Source: Aureococcus anophagefferens
Taxonomy: Eukaryota > Sar > Pelagophyceae > Pelagomonadales > Pelagomonadaceae
Reading direction: 5' to 3'
DNA: 64,000 nucleotides
NCBI RefSeq assembly: GCF_000186865.1
Contig: NW_008705574.1
Span: forward strand, 72,282-136,281
Part shown: one piece after another, positions 9,787 to 19,261 of the stretch
Position numbering within the stretch: the stretch's first letter is position 1
Layout of the letters: every line of letters begins with the position of its first letter
The notes under the pieces: model-generated
Told to the model about the DNA's origin: nothing
Databases searched by the model: none
The model's input: only the letters and a program-made list of their open reading frames with translations
Made by a program: the position numbers and the translations under genes

Positions 9787-11631
9787 TTAATCCGGCGACA
9801 GGAGGCCCTCGCGGTCCGCGGCCATCGGGCCGTCGGCGGGCCTCGCGGCGGCGAGGACGTCGAACGTCGCCGCGACGCCCGCGTAGAAGCCCAGCGCGAG
9901 GGCCGGCGACGCGGACCGGCCGCGCGCGGCGGCCGTCAGGGCCGCGAGCGCCGCCAGGACGACGAGCGCCGCGTCGGCGCGCCGCAGCTCGAGGCCGAGG
10001 ACGTCGCCGACGCCGCGGAGCGCGAGGCCCGCGGCCGCCGCGGCGCCGAGGACCGCGTCGGGCCGCTCGAGCGGGTCCCCGAGGGGCTGCGGCAGGTAGC
10101 GGGCGCGGCGCTGGACGGCGGCGCACGCCTCGCCGGCGGCGAAGCAGGCCAGGGCCGCCGCGAGGTGGCGGCCGGCCGCCGCGCCGCGGCGAGGCGCGGC
10201 GAACCTCGGCAGGAAGCCAAAGGCGCCGACGGCCGCGCCCAGAGGCTGCCAGGGGACGGCCGCGCCGCGGGCCCAGTCCTCGGCGTGGCCCAAGACCAAC
10301 AAGCCGGCGGCGGCAAGCGCCGCGCCCCGGGCCGCGTCGCCGCCGTCGGGCGGCGTCCCGCGGCCCCGCTCGAGGCGCTCGCAGGCCGCCGTCCGCGCCC
10401 GCTGCGCCGCCGCCGTCGCCCGGGGCGACGCGAGGACCGCGGGGAGGAGGAGCCAGAGGCCGCAGGCGACGACCCAGGCGCGCGACGCGGCCGGGATCGC
10501 CTCGAGCGCGGGATCGACGATCGCGTCCGCGTAGCCGAGCGACGTGGAGAAGTGGGACCCGTGGGGCGCGACGTGGTGGAGGCCGTGGGTCCGCGGCGAG
10601 AGCACGAGCCCCGCGGCGACGAGGCAGCGGACCCAGGCGGGCGACGTCCAGGACGGCGCGTGCGCCCACCGGTGCGCGAACTGCGAGAGCGCGCCCGCCG
10701 AGCCCGCGACGTAGACGAAGAGCGCCGTCGGCGCGGCGCGGCTCGCGTCGAAGGCGCCGCCGCGGACGCGGGCGAGGAGCAGCAGGCCCGCGAGCGTCGC
10801 CCAGACGACCGCGGCCGCGGGCGCGAGGCGCGCGAAGAGGAACTTCGCGGCGGGCGCCGCGGCGAGCTTCGTCGGCGCGAGGTGGTGGGCGGCGTCGACG
10901 GCGCTGTGGTGGTCCAAAACGACGTGGAGCAGCAGCCCCGCGACGTCGTCGTAGGCCGCCGCGAGCGCGACGAGCCGCGCGAGGCCCAGCGGTCCCAGAT
11001 TTCTCGCGTGCTTCGCCGCGCCGACGGTCGGCAAAAGAAGCGCCGCGGCGGCGAGGCCGAGGCTCAGGCCCAGCAGGAGCTGCAACGCGGGCACCGTGGC
11101 GACGTCGAGGGCGCCGAAGCGCGCGGGCCGCTCGCGTTTCGAGGCCGCGAGCGCGCGCTCCGCGCCGGCCGCGACGCGCGCGCAGAGGGCCTCGCAGCCC
11201 TCGCCGACGCCGCGCACGCGCCGCGCCGCGGGCGACGTCGACGTCGGGTCGCCCGGGTGGCTCAGCAGGTCGCCGCGGGGCAGGTCCTCGATGCCGTGCT
11301 TCGCGTACGACTCGGAGTGGCTGGTTCTTGTCTCTCCGCCGCGGAAGCTCGGCGCGACGGCGAGGGCCCAGGCCGTTTTCGCGTCCCAGCAGCAGCACTC
11401 GTCGCCGAGCTCGAAGCCGTTGTGCTGGCCGTCCATGTCGCTGTCCGACGCGCAGAGCTCGAGGCTCCAGGTGTAGTCGAACATGGCCCAGTCGAGGCCA
11501 AAGGGGTTGTCGTCGCCGAACCAGGCGCCGTGGCCCTGCGCCGACAGCCGCGCGCCGTTGGGCACGCCCACGCGGAAGTCGTCGTAGGCGCTGCCCAGCA
11601 GCATCATCGCGCTCAAAGACGGCCATCCCAT
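9787..11631 (-). CDS. Temptin-like domain fused to TMEM189/CarF-type lipid desaturase
   Basis: ATG at 11631 gives a short hydrophobic leader; another in-frame upstream start exists at 11703. The first module (about residues 14-75) has VPNGARLSAQGHGAWFG, NPFGLDWAMF and LCASDSDMDGQHNGFELGD, the pattern of temptin-type Cys domains. A membrane region follows with the histidine set of the Kua/TMEM189/CarF family: LDHHSAVDAAHH, SQFAHRWAHA and THGLHHVAPHGSHFSTSLGY. That family introduces the vinyl-ether double bond of plasmalogens (plasmanylethanolamine desaturase) using a di-iron site. The C-terminal third is further hydrophobic, Ala-rich helices of unknown role. The temptin + desaturase arrangement is unusual. 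The chemistry is inferred from family membership. Confidence 0.82.
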   Translation of the reverse strand: MGWPSLSAMMLLGSAYDDFRVGVPNGARLSAQGHGAWFGDDNPFGLDWAMFDYTWSLELCASDSDMDGQHNGFELGDECCCWDAKTAWALAVAPSFRGGETRTSHSESYAKHGIEDLPRGDLLSHPGDPTSTSPAARRVRGVGEGCEALCARVAAGAERALAASKRERPARFGALDVATVPALQLLLGLSLGLAAAALLLPTVGAAKHARNLGPLGLARLVALAAAYDDVAGLLLHVVLDHHSAVDAAHHLAPTKLAAAPAAKFLFARLAPAAAVVWATLAGLLLLARVRGGAFDASRAAPTALFVYVAGSAGALSQFAHRWAHAPSWTSPAWVRCLVAAGLVLSPRTHGLHHVAPHGSHFSTSLGYADAIVDPALEAIPAASRAWVVACGLWLLLPAVLASPRATAAAQRARTAACERLERGRGTPPDGGDAARGAALAAAGLLVLGHAEDWARGAAVPWQPLGAAVGAFGFLPRFAAPRRGAAAGRHLAAALACFAAGEACAAVQRRARYLPQPLGDPLERPDAVLGAAAAAGLALRGVGDVLGLELRRADAALVVLAALAALTAAARGRSASPALALGFYAGVAATFDVLAAARPADGPMAADREGLLSPD

Positions 11632-12461
11632 CGCAGCGCGACTGCAAAACGCTGCACAATGTCGATCATGAAGCACGGAGGACATTCGATCGACTTTTAC
11701 CAAGGGGATATAAATCTAGATGGGGTGGCAGGCGAAACGCGAGGTCCTCGTACTACTCGGGGCCGCCGCTAGCGTTTTCTTTCTTCTTCCACGCCGCAGC
11801 GCGCGGGCTGAGTGCAACGATGGCGGGTCGCGCGGCGCGGCGCGGCTGCGGAACCCTTCGACGGGGCGGGGCAGCGAATTTGGGCTGCTGAGATCATTGC
11901 GTTGGCTCGCGAGCGCGACGGTTGTTCGGCGGCGGGACGAGAGGGCGGCGGTGTGAGTCGAGTGTGCGATATTTTCTTGTCCTTAGAGGTTGGAGGCGCC
12001 CTATGGGTACCCGCGGGGGGCTCGAAACCTTCAGGACACACTTTTCCCACGATCTCAGAGCCTGCGCAGCCCCGGCGCCGACGGTGTCGCAACACAGTTT
12101 CTCGGGCAGCGAGACGGTCCACGACCATCATCATCGCGAACACGTCCAAGAGCTGCCCCAAAACCCCCTTCCTCGCGTGGCGCCAAACCGGACACGGTGC
12201 CCTCCAGCGCGCCTCGGTTTCCTTCCACCGGACCCGAACCGCCCGGACGCGTAAGTCTTGTCGCGGGCGCCTTCGCGGGGGAGCGAATACCGCTGCGGTC
12301 CGTCTGGGGCCGCGTCGACGACGGCGGCGTCGAAAAGTCCCCGGCCAAAAGTCGTCAACATTGCCCCAAAACGATGGGTTGCAGTACGAGGAGCTCGCGC
12401 AACATAATCTCGTTGAGCTGCCACCCCATACTATTTATTACCCCTTGCTTTTACCCCGGCG
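11632..12461. other. Intergenic region, no supported gene
   Basis: Several overlapping open frames on both strands show no domain, no conserved motif and no splice model that I trust. A TATA-like stretch (GATATAAAT) lies at about 11707-11715, roughly 75-80 bp upstream of the desaturase start codon, and an AT-rich patch (ACTATTTATTACC) at about 12428-12440 lies just before the next gene. These are candidate core promoter elements only. Confidence 0.3.
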
Positions 12462-13579
12462 ATGGCGCACCACGCGTGGTGCCGCTCGACGTTCGACCCG
12501 TTCGAAGACCCCGCGAACTGCGTTCGCGCCGCGCGCCCCCCCAATGCCGAGTTGTTCATTCCGAATGTCTCGTTCACCTCGGTCGGCGCCCATGGATCAC
12601 TAAATGGAAATCCCCAGCCGTTTGAGGACGCCGTCGAGGCCTACCACGTCAACTGCCTCTCGCGCCTGCCCCCCGACGACCCGCGCTGGGCGCATCCCCT
12701 GGCGCGGCGCCTGCGGCCCGACGTCGAGTTCCTCCGCAAGCACCACCGGGCGCGGAAGCGCCGCGTCGTTTTCGACGCGGCGGCGCTCCGCGCGCGCGAG
12801 GACCTGACGCCGGACGAGTTCGAGTACGTCGAGGCCTTCGCGAAGGGCGCCGTGGCGTGCGGCGTGGCCGCGACGCGGGAGGCGAAGAAGTCGCACTACG
12901 CCGGCATCAGCGCGGCGAACCTCGCGGTGGTGGCCGTGCTGCGCGACAAGCGCGCCGTGCGGCAGCGCGCCGCGCTCGCCGAGCGCCAGCGCGCGCTCGC
13001 CGTCGACGTCGGCTTCACGGACGCCATCCGGGCCGCGGTCGGGTGGGCTGGGGACGGCCTGCCCGACGACTGCCCGTCGGCGGCCCACCTCGGGTCGCCC
13101 GACTGCCCCGGGCGCGCGCGCGCGCTCCGCGCCTTCTTCGAGGGCCGGTCCCTGTCCCCGCGCGGCGTGCTTAGATCGGTGTCCCGAGAGTCGCGTCGGC
13201 GCGCGAGAGTCGCCTGTCCTCACACCACGCCCCCCGCTCGCAGGTCGACAAGGACAAGGACCGGATCCGCAAGGCCCTCGGCGACGACGGCTTCCGCGAG
13301 ATCATCGCCGCCCGCTACCCGCGACTCGTCCCCTACCCGCACATCATCGAGGCGCTCGCCAAGCGGGCGCAGCTGGACCATGTGTTCAGCTGCGCCTGCG
13401 ACCACCCCATGAACCTCTTCCTCGAGTCCGACGTCCTCAACTCCTCCTTCAGCGACTACAACATCATGGCCCTCAAGGCCGCCATGTACACGCCGCCCGT
13501 CATGCGGGCCGCGGGCGACTGGGTCCGCGCGGCGTTCTCCGCGCAGGTGGACGTCGTCTCCGTCGCCGCCGAGGCGTAA
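12462..13579 (+). CDS. Orphan cytosolic protein, two exons
   Basis: Exon 1 is 12462-13166 (235 codons) and exon 2 is 13244-13579. The 77-nt intron begins GTGCTTAG and ends CCGCTCGCAG, so it is an ordinary GT-AG intron in phase 0 and shows no resemblance to the introners. The protein has 346 residues. It opens MAHHAWCRSTFDPFEDP, has a charged helical middle (DEFEYVEAFAKGAVACGVAA), and ends with LDHVFSCACDHPMNLFLESD and a helix. There is no signal peptide or membrane span. I do not recognise the family. Exon 2 reads as well-folded sequence (VDKDKDRIRKALGDDGFREI), which supports the splice. Confidence 0.7.
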
Positions 13580-13689
13580 GGTAGTCGCTAGTCAGCGAGT
13601 TAAGGTGGCGGGAAAATCGAACGGCCTAAGGTCACGCGCGCGTCGATCCGGGGGCCGTGCGTCGCGCCGCGCGTGCGGCCGAGGGTGGG

Positions 13690-14544
13690 CTAGGGCGGCT
13701 CGTCGAGCGCCGCGGAGAGCACCGCGCCGAGGTCCGGGACCGACCGGATCGCCGCGGGCGCCTCTGCCGCGAAGGGACGTCCGCTCCTGCGGCGCCGCGG
13801 ACTGGAGCAGGACCTCGTCCGCGTCGCCGAGCGCGTCCGTCCGGTCGAGCGCCGCGCCGTCGTCGCCGCCGCGCGGAAGGGCGTCGCGACTTCGAGGCGG
13901 TCCTCGTCGTAGCGCATGGCCTCCGCGTAGCGCGCGGCGTCCGCGTAGCGCGGCCCGTCCTCGTAGCGCGGCGCGTCCTCGGGCCGCGGCGCGGCGGCGG
14001 CGGCGTCGTCGAAGCCGGGCGCGTCGTCGGGGAAGTAGCCCGCCGGCGCCGCGTAGGGCGGCGGCGACCCGGACGCGTCGAGGGAGCCCGCGGTCGCGGA
14101 CAAGAACGACTGCTCGAGCGGCGCGTCGCCGTTGTCGTCGCGCGTCGGCGGCGCGCCCGCCGCGGCGGGCGCGTCGGCCCAGGCCGGCGCGTCGACGGAG
14201 AACGCGGCGTCGGCCGGGAACGGCACATCCGAGGCCGCGGCGGCGTCGCCGTCGGGCGCCGACGCGGAGCGGCGCGCGGCCGCGGCGACGTGGTGCGGCG
14301 AGAGCGACGAGAGCGAGAGGTCGTGGACGGGCCGGCCCGCCGCGGACGCCGTGGAGACGCGCGCCGGCGGCGGCGGGAGCGTTGCCGAACTGCGACGCGC
14401 TCTACATGTCGGTGAGCGCGGCGTCGAGTTCGGCCCGGTCGCGGTGCGCGATCCGCAGACGAACACCGTCGTCGCCGCGGCCGCCGGCGAGCCCTGCGGC
14501 ACGAGCCGATAATCGACGACGTCGCTGGCGCGCGTCTTCGACAT
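13690..14544 (-). CDS. Low-complexity Ala/Pro/Tyr-rich protein, model uncertain
   Basis: ATG at 14544 opens MSKTRASDVVDYRLVPQGSP. The long frame runs to a stop at 13690 (284 residues). The middle has a repeated RY(E/A)D/A pattern (APRYEDGPRYADAARYAEAM), and the end is APAAIRSVPDLGAVLSAALD. Between about 13770 and 13870 another frame reads more naturally (GAALDRTDALGDADEVLLQS) and around 14400 a different frame also looks coding, so one or more introns or indels may be hidden. No domain recognised. I am confident that something is encoded here but not of the exact product. Confidence 0.35.
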   Translation of the reverse strand: MSKTRASDVVDYRLVPQGSPAAAATTVFVCGSRTATGPNSTPRSPTCRARRSSATLPPPPARVSTASAAGRPVHDLSLSSLSPHHVAAAARRSASAPDGDAAAASDVPFPADAAFSVDAPAWADAPAAAGAPPTRDDNGDAPLEQSFLSATAGSLDASGSPPPYAAPAGYFPDDAPGFDDAAAAAPRPEDAPRYEDGPRYADAARYAEAMRYDEDRLEVATPFRAAATTARRSTGRTRSATRTRSCSSPRRRRSGRPFAAEAPAAIRSVPDLGAVLSAALDEPP

Positions 14545-14756
14545 CCAGTCGACGCTGCCCGCCAAGGGCAGCCCGGCCCGCGCTCGAGCGCCTCGAAGTT
14601 TGGCCGCGACGTGGGCTCGCTGCTTCGTGCCCGTGCGCGGCGCGACGTCGCGGCGGCGCGCGGCCGCGAGCGCTCCGCGGCGCGAAGCGCCGAAGAGAAA
14701 AATCACGCGAGTTTACGCGTCGTGGCGTCTGCGCGAGCATAGGATCCACGCCGCCA

Positions 14757-14813
14757 TCGACTGTACGTTATGTGCCCATATCTTTAGATATGCGGCACAT
14801 AACGTACAGTTGA
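14757..14813. repeat. Long near-perfect hairpin (57 bp inverted repeat)
   Basis: The left arm from 14757 (TCGACTGTACGTTATGTGCC) and the right arm ending at 14813 pair over 20 positions with one mismatch. The inner CATATCT / AGATATG pair over a further 7 bp with a 2-nt loop and one bulged base. The sequence is AT-rich within GC-rich surroundings. It stands between the low-complexity gene and a degraded region. Candidate small-RNA precursor, MITE remnant or terminator; see findings. Confidence 0.9.
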
Positions 14814-15289
14814 AGCATCTCGAACCAGCCCGTGCGATGGGATGCCGACAGACTGCACCCGCGAATGCGAAGCGGCGCGCAATCGGGCCTGCTCAGTGCG
14901 GCTCGTGCGCGCGCAGGAAGGCGCGCTGCGCCGCGGCACCGAGAAATTTGCCGTTCGCTTCTCTGTTCTTGAACTCCGCTCCCACCACGAGGTTGTGGCG
15001 GCCTCGTGCGGCCACTACATCGTCGCAATGCTACCAATCCATGAGGTTTCGGTGGCACAACGTCCGCAGGCGTCGCGGGCGACAGTTCGCTCGCGCGGTC
15101 GACGTCTTCTCGACGGTGCTGCGCATTAACGGGCTCGTATCGGTTCGCGAGCCGCCGTCGAGCGTCTTTTCGGGCTGCGGAGATCGATTTTTTCGACCCA
15201 AGGAACGCAACCGACGTCGAGGGAGCGGCCCCCGGATCCCAGTCGACCGGAAACCTCGCGCTAGAGAACCACTCGTTCGCGAATGAGCA
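14814..15289. other. Intergenic, no supported gene
   Basis: Open frames exist on both strands but none shows a recognisable protein. Base composition is lower in GC than in the flanking genes. Confidence 0.3.
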
Positions 15290-15852
15290 CCGAGAGCTCG
15301 TCTAGAATTACATCGACGAGGAGCCGCTCCGCGTCTTCGGCGACGGCGACGGCGGCGGCTGCCCCTACGCGATGGCGTCGTCGAGCCGGCCGCCCGGCGC
15401 CGCGGGCCGCCGCTCCTGGCGCGCGACGACGGCGCCCGGGACCACGTGCGGAACGGCCGCGCGGTCGCCGACCGCGTCGACGAGGAGCCGCTCCGCGTCT
15501 CTTGCACGTCGTCGGGCGGTCGAAGAGCACGCCCGCGACGCTGACGCTGCCCGTGTCGTGCTTCGCGGCCTTCGACTGCATCGACGAGACCGGCGCGCAG
15601 TTCGTGCGCGCCGGCGACCAGGAGCCGATCACGTTCTCCGTCGACGTGCACGCGCTAGCTCCCGCGCGACGTCTGGGAGGACCTGCAGTCGCCGCCCTCG
15701 TCGCGCACGGCAAACCATTCCTGCCTCCACGACCAAGGCCGACGCGACCACGAGCGGCTGAGTGGCTCGGGCCCGCCGGCGTCGTCGCGCGAGTGCGTCG
15801 GCGCGCGCGCCGCGGACGACGACGAGAGCCTCGCGCGCTTCGGGCGGTCTAG
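15290..15852 (+). pseudogene. Possible degraded coding fragments
   Basis: Short stretches read as protein in different frames: YIDEEPLRVFGDGDGGGCPY, then RNGRAVADRVDEEPLRVSC, then STPATLTLPVSCFAAFDCID with GAQFVRAGDQEPITFSVDVH. The DEEPLRV part recurs because a 24-bp direct repeat occurs at 15313-15336 and 15477-15500. Frames change without obvious splice sites, so a decayed gene or a poorly assembled one is likelier than an intact gene. Function unknown. Confidence 0.3.
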
Positions 15853-16002
15853 TAGTAGGGTTAGTTCAATTGCCACCTCCTCACGTGGTCAGGTATCGGA
15901 GGCTCGTCGGTATCGGAGGCTCGTCGGAGACCTCTCGTGTTTAGCGATCCTTCAGTGGTAAAAACTTCAAGCCTCTCGATTTACCCACTCGCGATCTCCT
16001 CA

Positions 16003-19000
16003 ATGCAGTCGCCCCCGACGCCGGCGTTCGCGCCGTGGACCGACGCCACGGAGCGCGAGCTCCAAGCGCTCATCCGGCGGAAGCAAAAGGCACTGCTACA
16101 GCCGGCGCCCGGCGCGCCGAACCCGTTCCGCCTCTCCATCCACGCTCACGCCCTCGACGCCGCATGGCGCGCCCAGCTCGCGCCTCGCGACCGCATCATG
16201 CCGAACGCCGCCGACTGCGACTTCACCAAGCTGACCAAGGCCGTCGAGGCGCAGGCGCGCTCGTTCTACGACGCCTACGGCGAGGCGCAGCGGACGTTCG
16301 AGCTTCCCATCCCGTGCCACCCCATCGAGCTCATCGGCCTCAGCGCCGCTACGGCGTCAACGGCCGCCGCGATCTTCGAGGAGGCGACGCTGCGCGTGAG
16401 CGGCGACCCGACGATGGCCGTGCTGCGCGCGCACGTGCGGGCTATCGTCTTCGATGAGTCGGGCCTGGGGAAGATGATGCTGGAGGCTCGCCTCGGCCTC
16501 TCGAACATCTCCGAGGAGGTCTACGCCGCCGCGCGGCAGCTGTACACCGTCGCCTTCGTCCTCGACGACATCACCATGGCGCGCCCCGAGGGCATCGTCC
16601 TCATCCCGCTCATCTTCGCGGCCATGTGGGAGGACCTGGAGTTCAACGGCGCGTGGAAGCGCTACTTCGGCCCCAAGCGCGTCGCGTTGGTCGCGGCCGC
16701 GGTCGCGTTCCCCACGAAGGACGCCGCCATGCGCATGCAGGCGGGCCTCCGCCACGTCGACGCCCCCGGGGGCGCCGGGCTCCAGACGCGGCTCGACGAG
16801 GTCCTCGCCGACGACCCGGCCGCGGACGGCGACGGCGGCGACGGCGCGACCGTCATGGAGGAGGAGGCGACGCGCGTCGACGGCTCCGGCGGCGCCATCG
16901 ACGAGGAGCGGTCCCGCCAGGTGGCCGTCGACGCGCAGGCGTCGCTCGCGGGCTTCGAGGAGCGGCCCGCGGCGTCGGAGGGCGCGAAGGCGTCCGGCGG
17001 CGACGGCGGCGACGGCGCGACCGTCATGGAGGAGGAGGCGACGCGCGTCGACGGCTCCGGCGGCGCCATCGACGAGGAGCGGTCCCGCCAGGTGGCCGTC
17101 GACGCGCAGGCGTCGCTCGCGGGCTTCGAGGAGCGGCCCGCGGCGTCGGAGGGCGCGAAGGCGTCCGGCGGCGACGGCGTCACGGATTTACTGGCGACCT
17201 TCGCGGCCCACGAGCTCGGCGAGCCGCCCGCGCCCCAGGCCGTCGACGCCGCCGCCGTCGACAAGGCCGAGGCCGCCTTGGCGGTCGCGCTGGCGAATTC
17301 GAATTCGCCGCCGCCCCCAACGGTCGCGCAGCTCGCGCAGAGCTCGAACGCGGAGGCCCTGCGTGCTGTGTTGGCAAAGCTCGCGACGCGCACGGCGCGC
17401 CGGCGGCGCTCCAACCCCGTCGTGCTCCGCGAGGATGCCTACGTCGTCCTCGATGCCCTTTACGACGACGACGGGGCGATGCGGCGCAAGGCCGAGCCGC
17501 TCGAGGCCGAGGCTCGGTCCAAGAGCGACGCGGCGAAGGCGGCGTTGCGCGAGGGCTGGCGCATGGGCGTGGCCGAGGACGAGATCGATCGGCTCGACCG
17601 CGTCGTCGAGGCGTGCGAGCGCGCGGAGTCCGAGATCCGCGCGCGGCACGTTTACGACCGCGCCGCGGCCGCGTCGAAGCTTGGGAATGCGCTCGAGGTG
17701 CGGGTCTCTGCGGGAGTCATCGACCCGAGCCGAGGTGCTCAGATTTTCGTCGCGTATGGGACTCTGTCCGAGCTTGGTGCGCGATTCGCGGATGATGCCA
17801 ATTTGGATCGCACCATCACTTTCACCTTTCGCGCTCCGCATGCGGACTCGGACGCCTTCTTTCCCTCCGGGCTTGCTATCGGCGCCATCGGCGTCGCTGC
17901 CTGTCCCATCCAGAGCCTGCACCGGGGCGAGACGCAGGACGACTGGCGGGGTCACAAGTTCTGCCTCGTGAAGATCGCGAAGATGACGCGGAATCGAGCC
18001 AAATGGACTCAGGACGGCTTGGAGGTCGTGAAATCATCTGCTGGAGCGAACTTTAGCCTGGTAGTCGTGGAGCCGGTTGCTCCAGGTGGCACGCCGACGG
18101 CGGCGCTACCCGCGGCGCCGGCCGAGGACCCGGTGACCGCGGCGCGCCGGACGCTCGCAGTGCTCGGCGCGGAGCTCGAGAACGCCACGACGCGCGTCCT
18201 GCGGGTCCACGGCGTGAGTAAGCGCGAGGCGATCGTGGCGCGCGTGAAGGGCCGCATCGACGCCGTCGACATCTGCGACGACGTGGAGCTGCGCGACATC
18301 CGGAGCGACCTCGTCCGCCGCGCGGAGGCGCTGCCCCTCTCGACCGAGGCCGTCGCAGAGGCCCGCGCGCGGCTGCCTCCGAAGTCGCCGCCCAAAGCGC
18401 GGCCGACCCGCGGGTCGATCCGCCGGGCGGCGGCCGCCGCCGACGAGCGCCAGCCCAGAATCGCGGCCGCGACCGGCGCGGAATCGGCGGCCGCTGCGCG
18501 CCCCGCGTCGCCGCTCCGTGCGCCGGAGAAGCGCGCCCCGCCGCGGTCGCCCGGCGGCGCCGTCGGCCACGCGGCGAAGCGGCCCAACCAGATGGTCGAA
18601 CGCTTTGACGCCGACCTCGCCGCGTTGAACGCGCACACGGCCGCGCCGCCGCCGCAGCCGCGGCAGGAGCCCACGGCCGTCGAGGCCGCCGCGCCGCAGG
18701 AGCCCGTGGGCCGCGACGAGGTCGCGGTGATGGTGCACCCGGGCGACGAGCGCTTGGAACTTGCGTCCGTCCTGCAATACGACCGGAGCTTCGGAGGAGG
18801 GTACGAGGTGCAGCTCGAGCGCGACAAGGAGATCGTCGAGCTCCCGGCGAAGCGCGTGCGCCGCCTGGACCCGCACGAGGATGACGACTTCGCGAAGGGC
18901 GAGCCCGTCCTCGCGCTCTTCCCCGAGACGACGTCGTTCCGCCGCGCCGTCGTGGCCCAGAAGCCGAAGCGGGCGCGCGGCGGCGCGCCGCTCGAAATCG

Positions 19001-19095
19001 TCGTCACGTTCGAGGCACGATCTGAGCGTCGGCAGCGGAAGGGACCGGGGAGCACACACCGCGTGAGCTCCCGCTACGTGCTCCGCAACCACTAA
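16003..19095 (+). CDS. SGF29-type tandem-tudor domain protein
   Basis: Start ATG at 16003; the open frame extends upstream to 15937 but only from a GTG. 1030 residues in one exon. The N-terminal 270 residues are mostly helical with no family I can name. Then come two identical 57-residue repeats (see separate entry), an Ala-rich region, a beta-rich middle (about 540-700) and a Pro/Ala linker. Residues about 905-1030 match the SGF29 C-terminal tudor-like domain: VAVMVHPGDERLELASVLQY, GGYEVQL and especially EPVLALFPETTSFRRAVVAQ. In yeast and animals this domain reads H3K4me2/3 for the SAGA complex. The protein is far larger than ordinary SGF29 (about 260-300 residues), so it may be a different chromatin reader using the same fold. 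Confidence 0.75.
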   Translation: MQSPPTPAFAPWTDATERELQALIRRKQKALLQPAPGAPNPFRLSIHAHALDAAWRAQLAPRDRIMPNAADCDFTKLTKAVEAQARSFYDAYGEAQRTFELPIPCHPIELIGLSAATASTAAAIFEEATLRVSGDPTMAVLRAHVRAIVFDESGLGKMMLEARLGLSNISEEVYAAARQLYTVAFVLDDITMARPEGIVLIPLIFAAMWEDLEFNGAWKRYFGPKRVALVAAAVAFPTKDAAMRMQAGLRHVDAPGGAGLQTRLDEVLADDPAADGDGGDGATVMEEEATRVDGSGGAIDEERSRQVAVDAQASLAGFEERPAASEGAKASGGDGGDGATVMEEEATRVDGSGGAIDEERSRQVAVDAQASLAGFEERPAASEGAKASGGDGVTDLLATFAAHELGEPPAPQAVDAAAVDKAEAALAVALANSNSPPPPTVAQLAQSSNAEALRAVLAKLATRTARRRRSNPVVLREDAYVVLDALYDDDGAMRRKAEPLEAEARSKSDAAKAALREGWRMGVAEDEIDRLDRVVEACERAESEIRARHVYDRAAAASKLGNALEVRVSAGVIDPSRGAQIFVAYGTLSELGARFADDANLDRTITFTFRAPHADSDAFFPSGLAIGAIGVAACPIQSLHRGETQDDWRGHKFCLVKIAKMTRNRAKWTQDGLEVVKSSAGANFSLVVVEPVAPGGTPTAALPAAPAEDPVTAARRTLAVLGAELENATTRVLRVHGVSKREAIVARVKGRIDAVDICDDVELRDIRSDLVRRAEALPLSTEAVAEARARLPPKSPPKARPTRGSIRRAAAAADERQPRIAAATGAESAAAARPASPLRAPEKRAPPRSPGGAVGHAAKRPNQMVERFDADLAALNAHTAAPPPQPRQEPTAVEAAAPQEPVGRDEVAVMVHPGDERLELASVLQYDRSFGGGYEVQLERDKEIVELPAKRVRRLDPHEDDDFAKGEPVLALFPETTSFRRAVVAQKPKRARGGAPLEIVVTFEARSERRQRKGPGSTHRVSSRYVLRNH
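16840..17178 (+). repeat. Perfect 171-bp in-frame tandem duplication
   Basis: Two adjacent units of 171 bp, identical by eye apart from the last few bases of the second unit, encode 57 residues each (GATVMEEEATRVDGSGGAID ... ASEGAKASGGDG). The unit length is a multiple of three, so the frame is kept. Identity at synonymous sites means the duplication is recent or is being homogenised. Confidence 0.95.
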
Positions 19096-19261
19096 GCACA
19101 AGAGGCCAGATGAGACTCATTGAGAGCACCGGCGCGGCGCCCCGCTGCGAGGTTTAAGTTGACACGGAGCCCTGTCGTTGTTGACGTCGACGTCGACTCC
19201 AAGCGAATAAAATTCCAAGCGCCGGCCGCCACCGGCCTCGTCGCGCCGCCAGTTGTTCGCC

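Noticed and set aside
11990..12050. tRNA-like T-arm (CTCGAAACC) and a spurious GFEPPAG translation
   Set aside because: The stem pairs only with wobbles on one strand, where the loop is wrong, and no acceptor, D-arm or anticodon stem can be drawn.
13167..13243. Ordinary intron considered as a third introner family
   Set aside because: No direct duplication at its ends and no similarity to either introner family in this window.
16840..17178. CRISPR-like or minisatellite array
   Set aside because: Only two units, 171 bp, in frame, with no spacers; it is a coding duplication.
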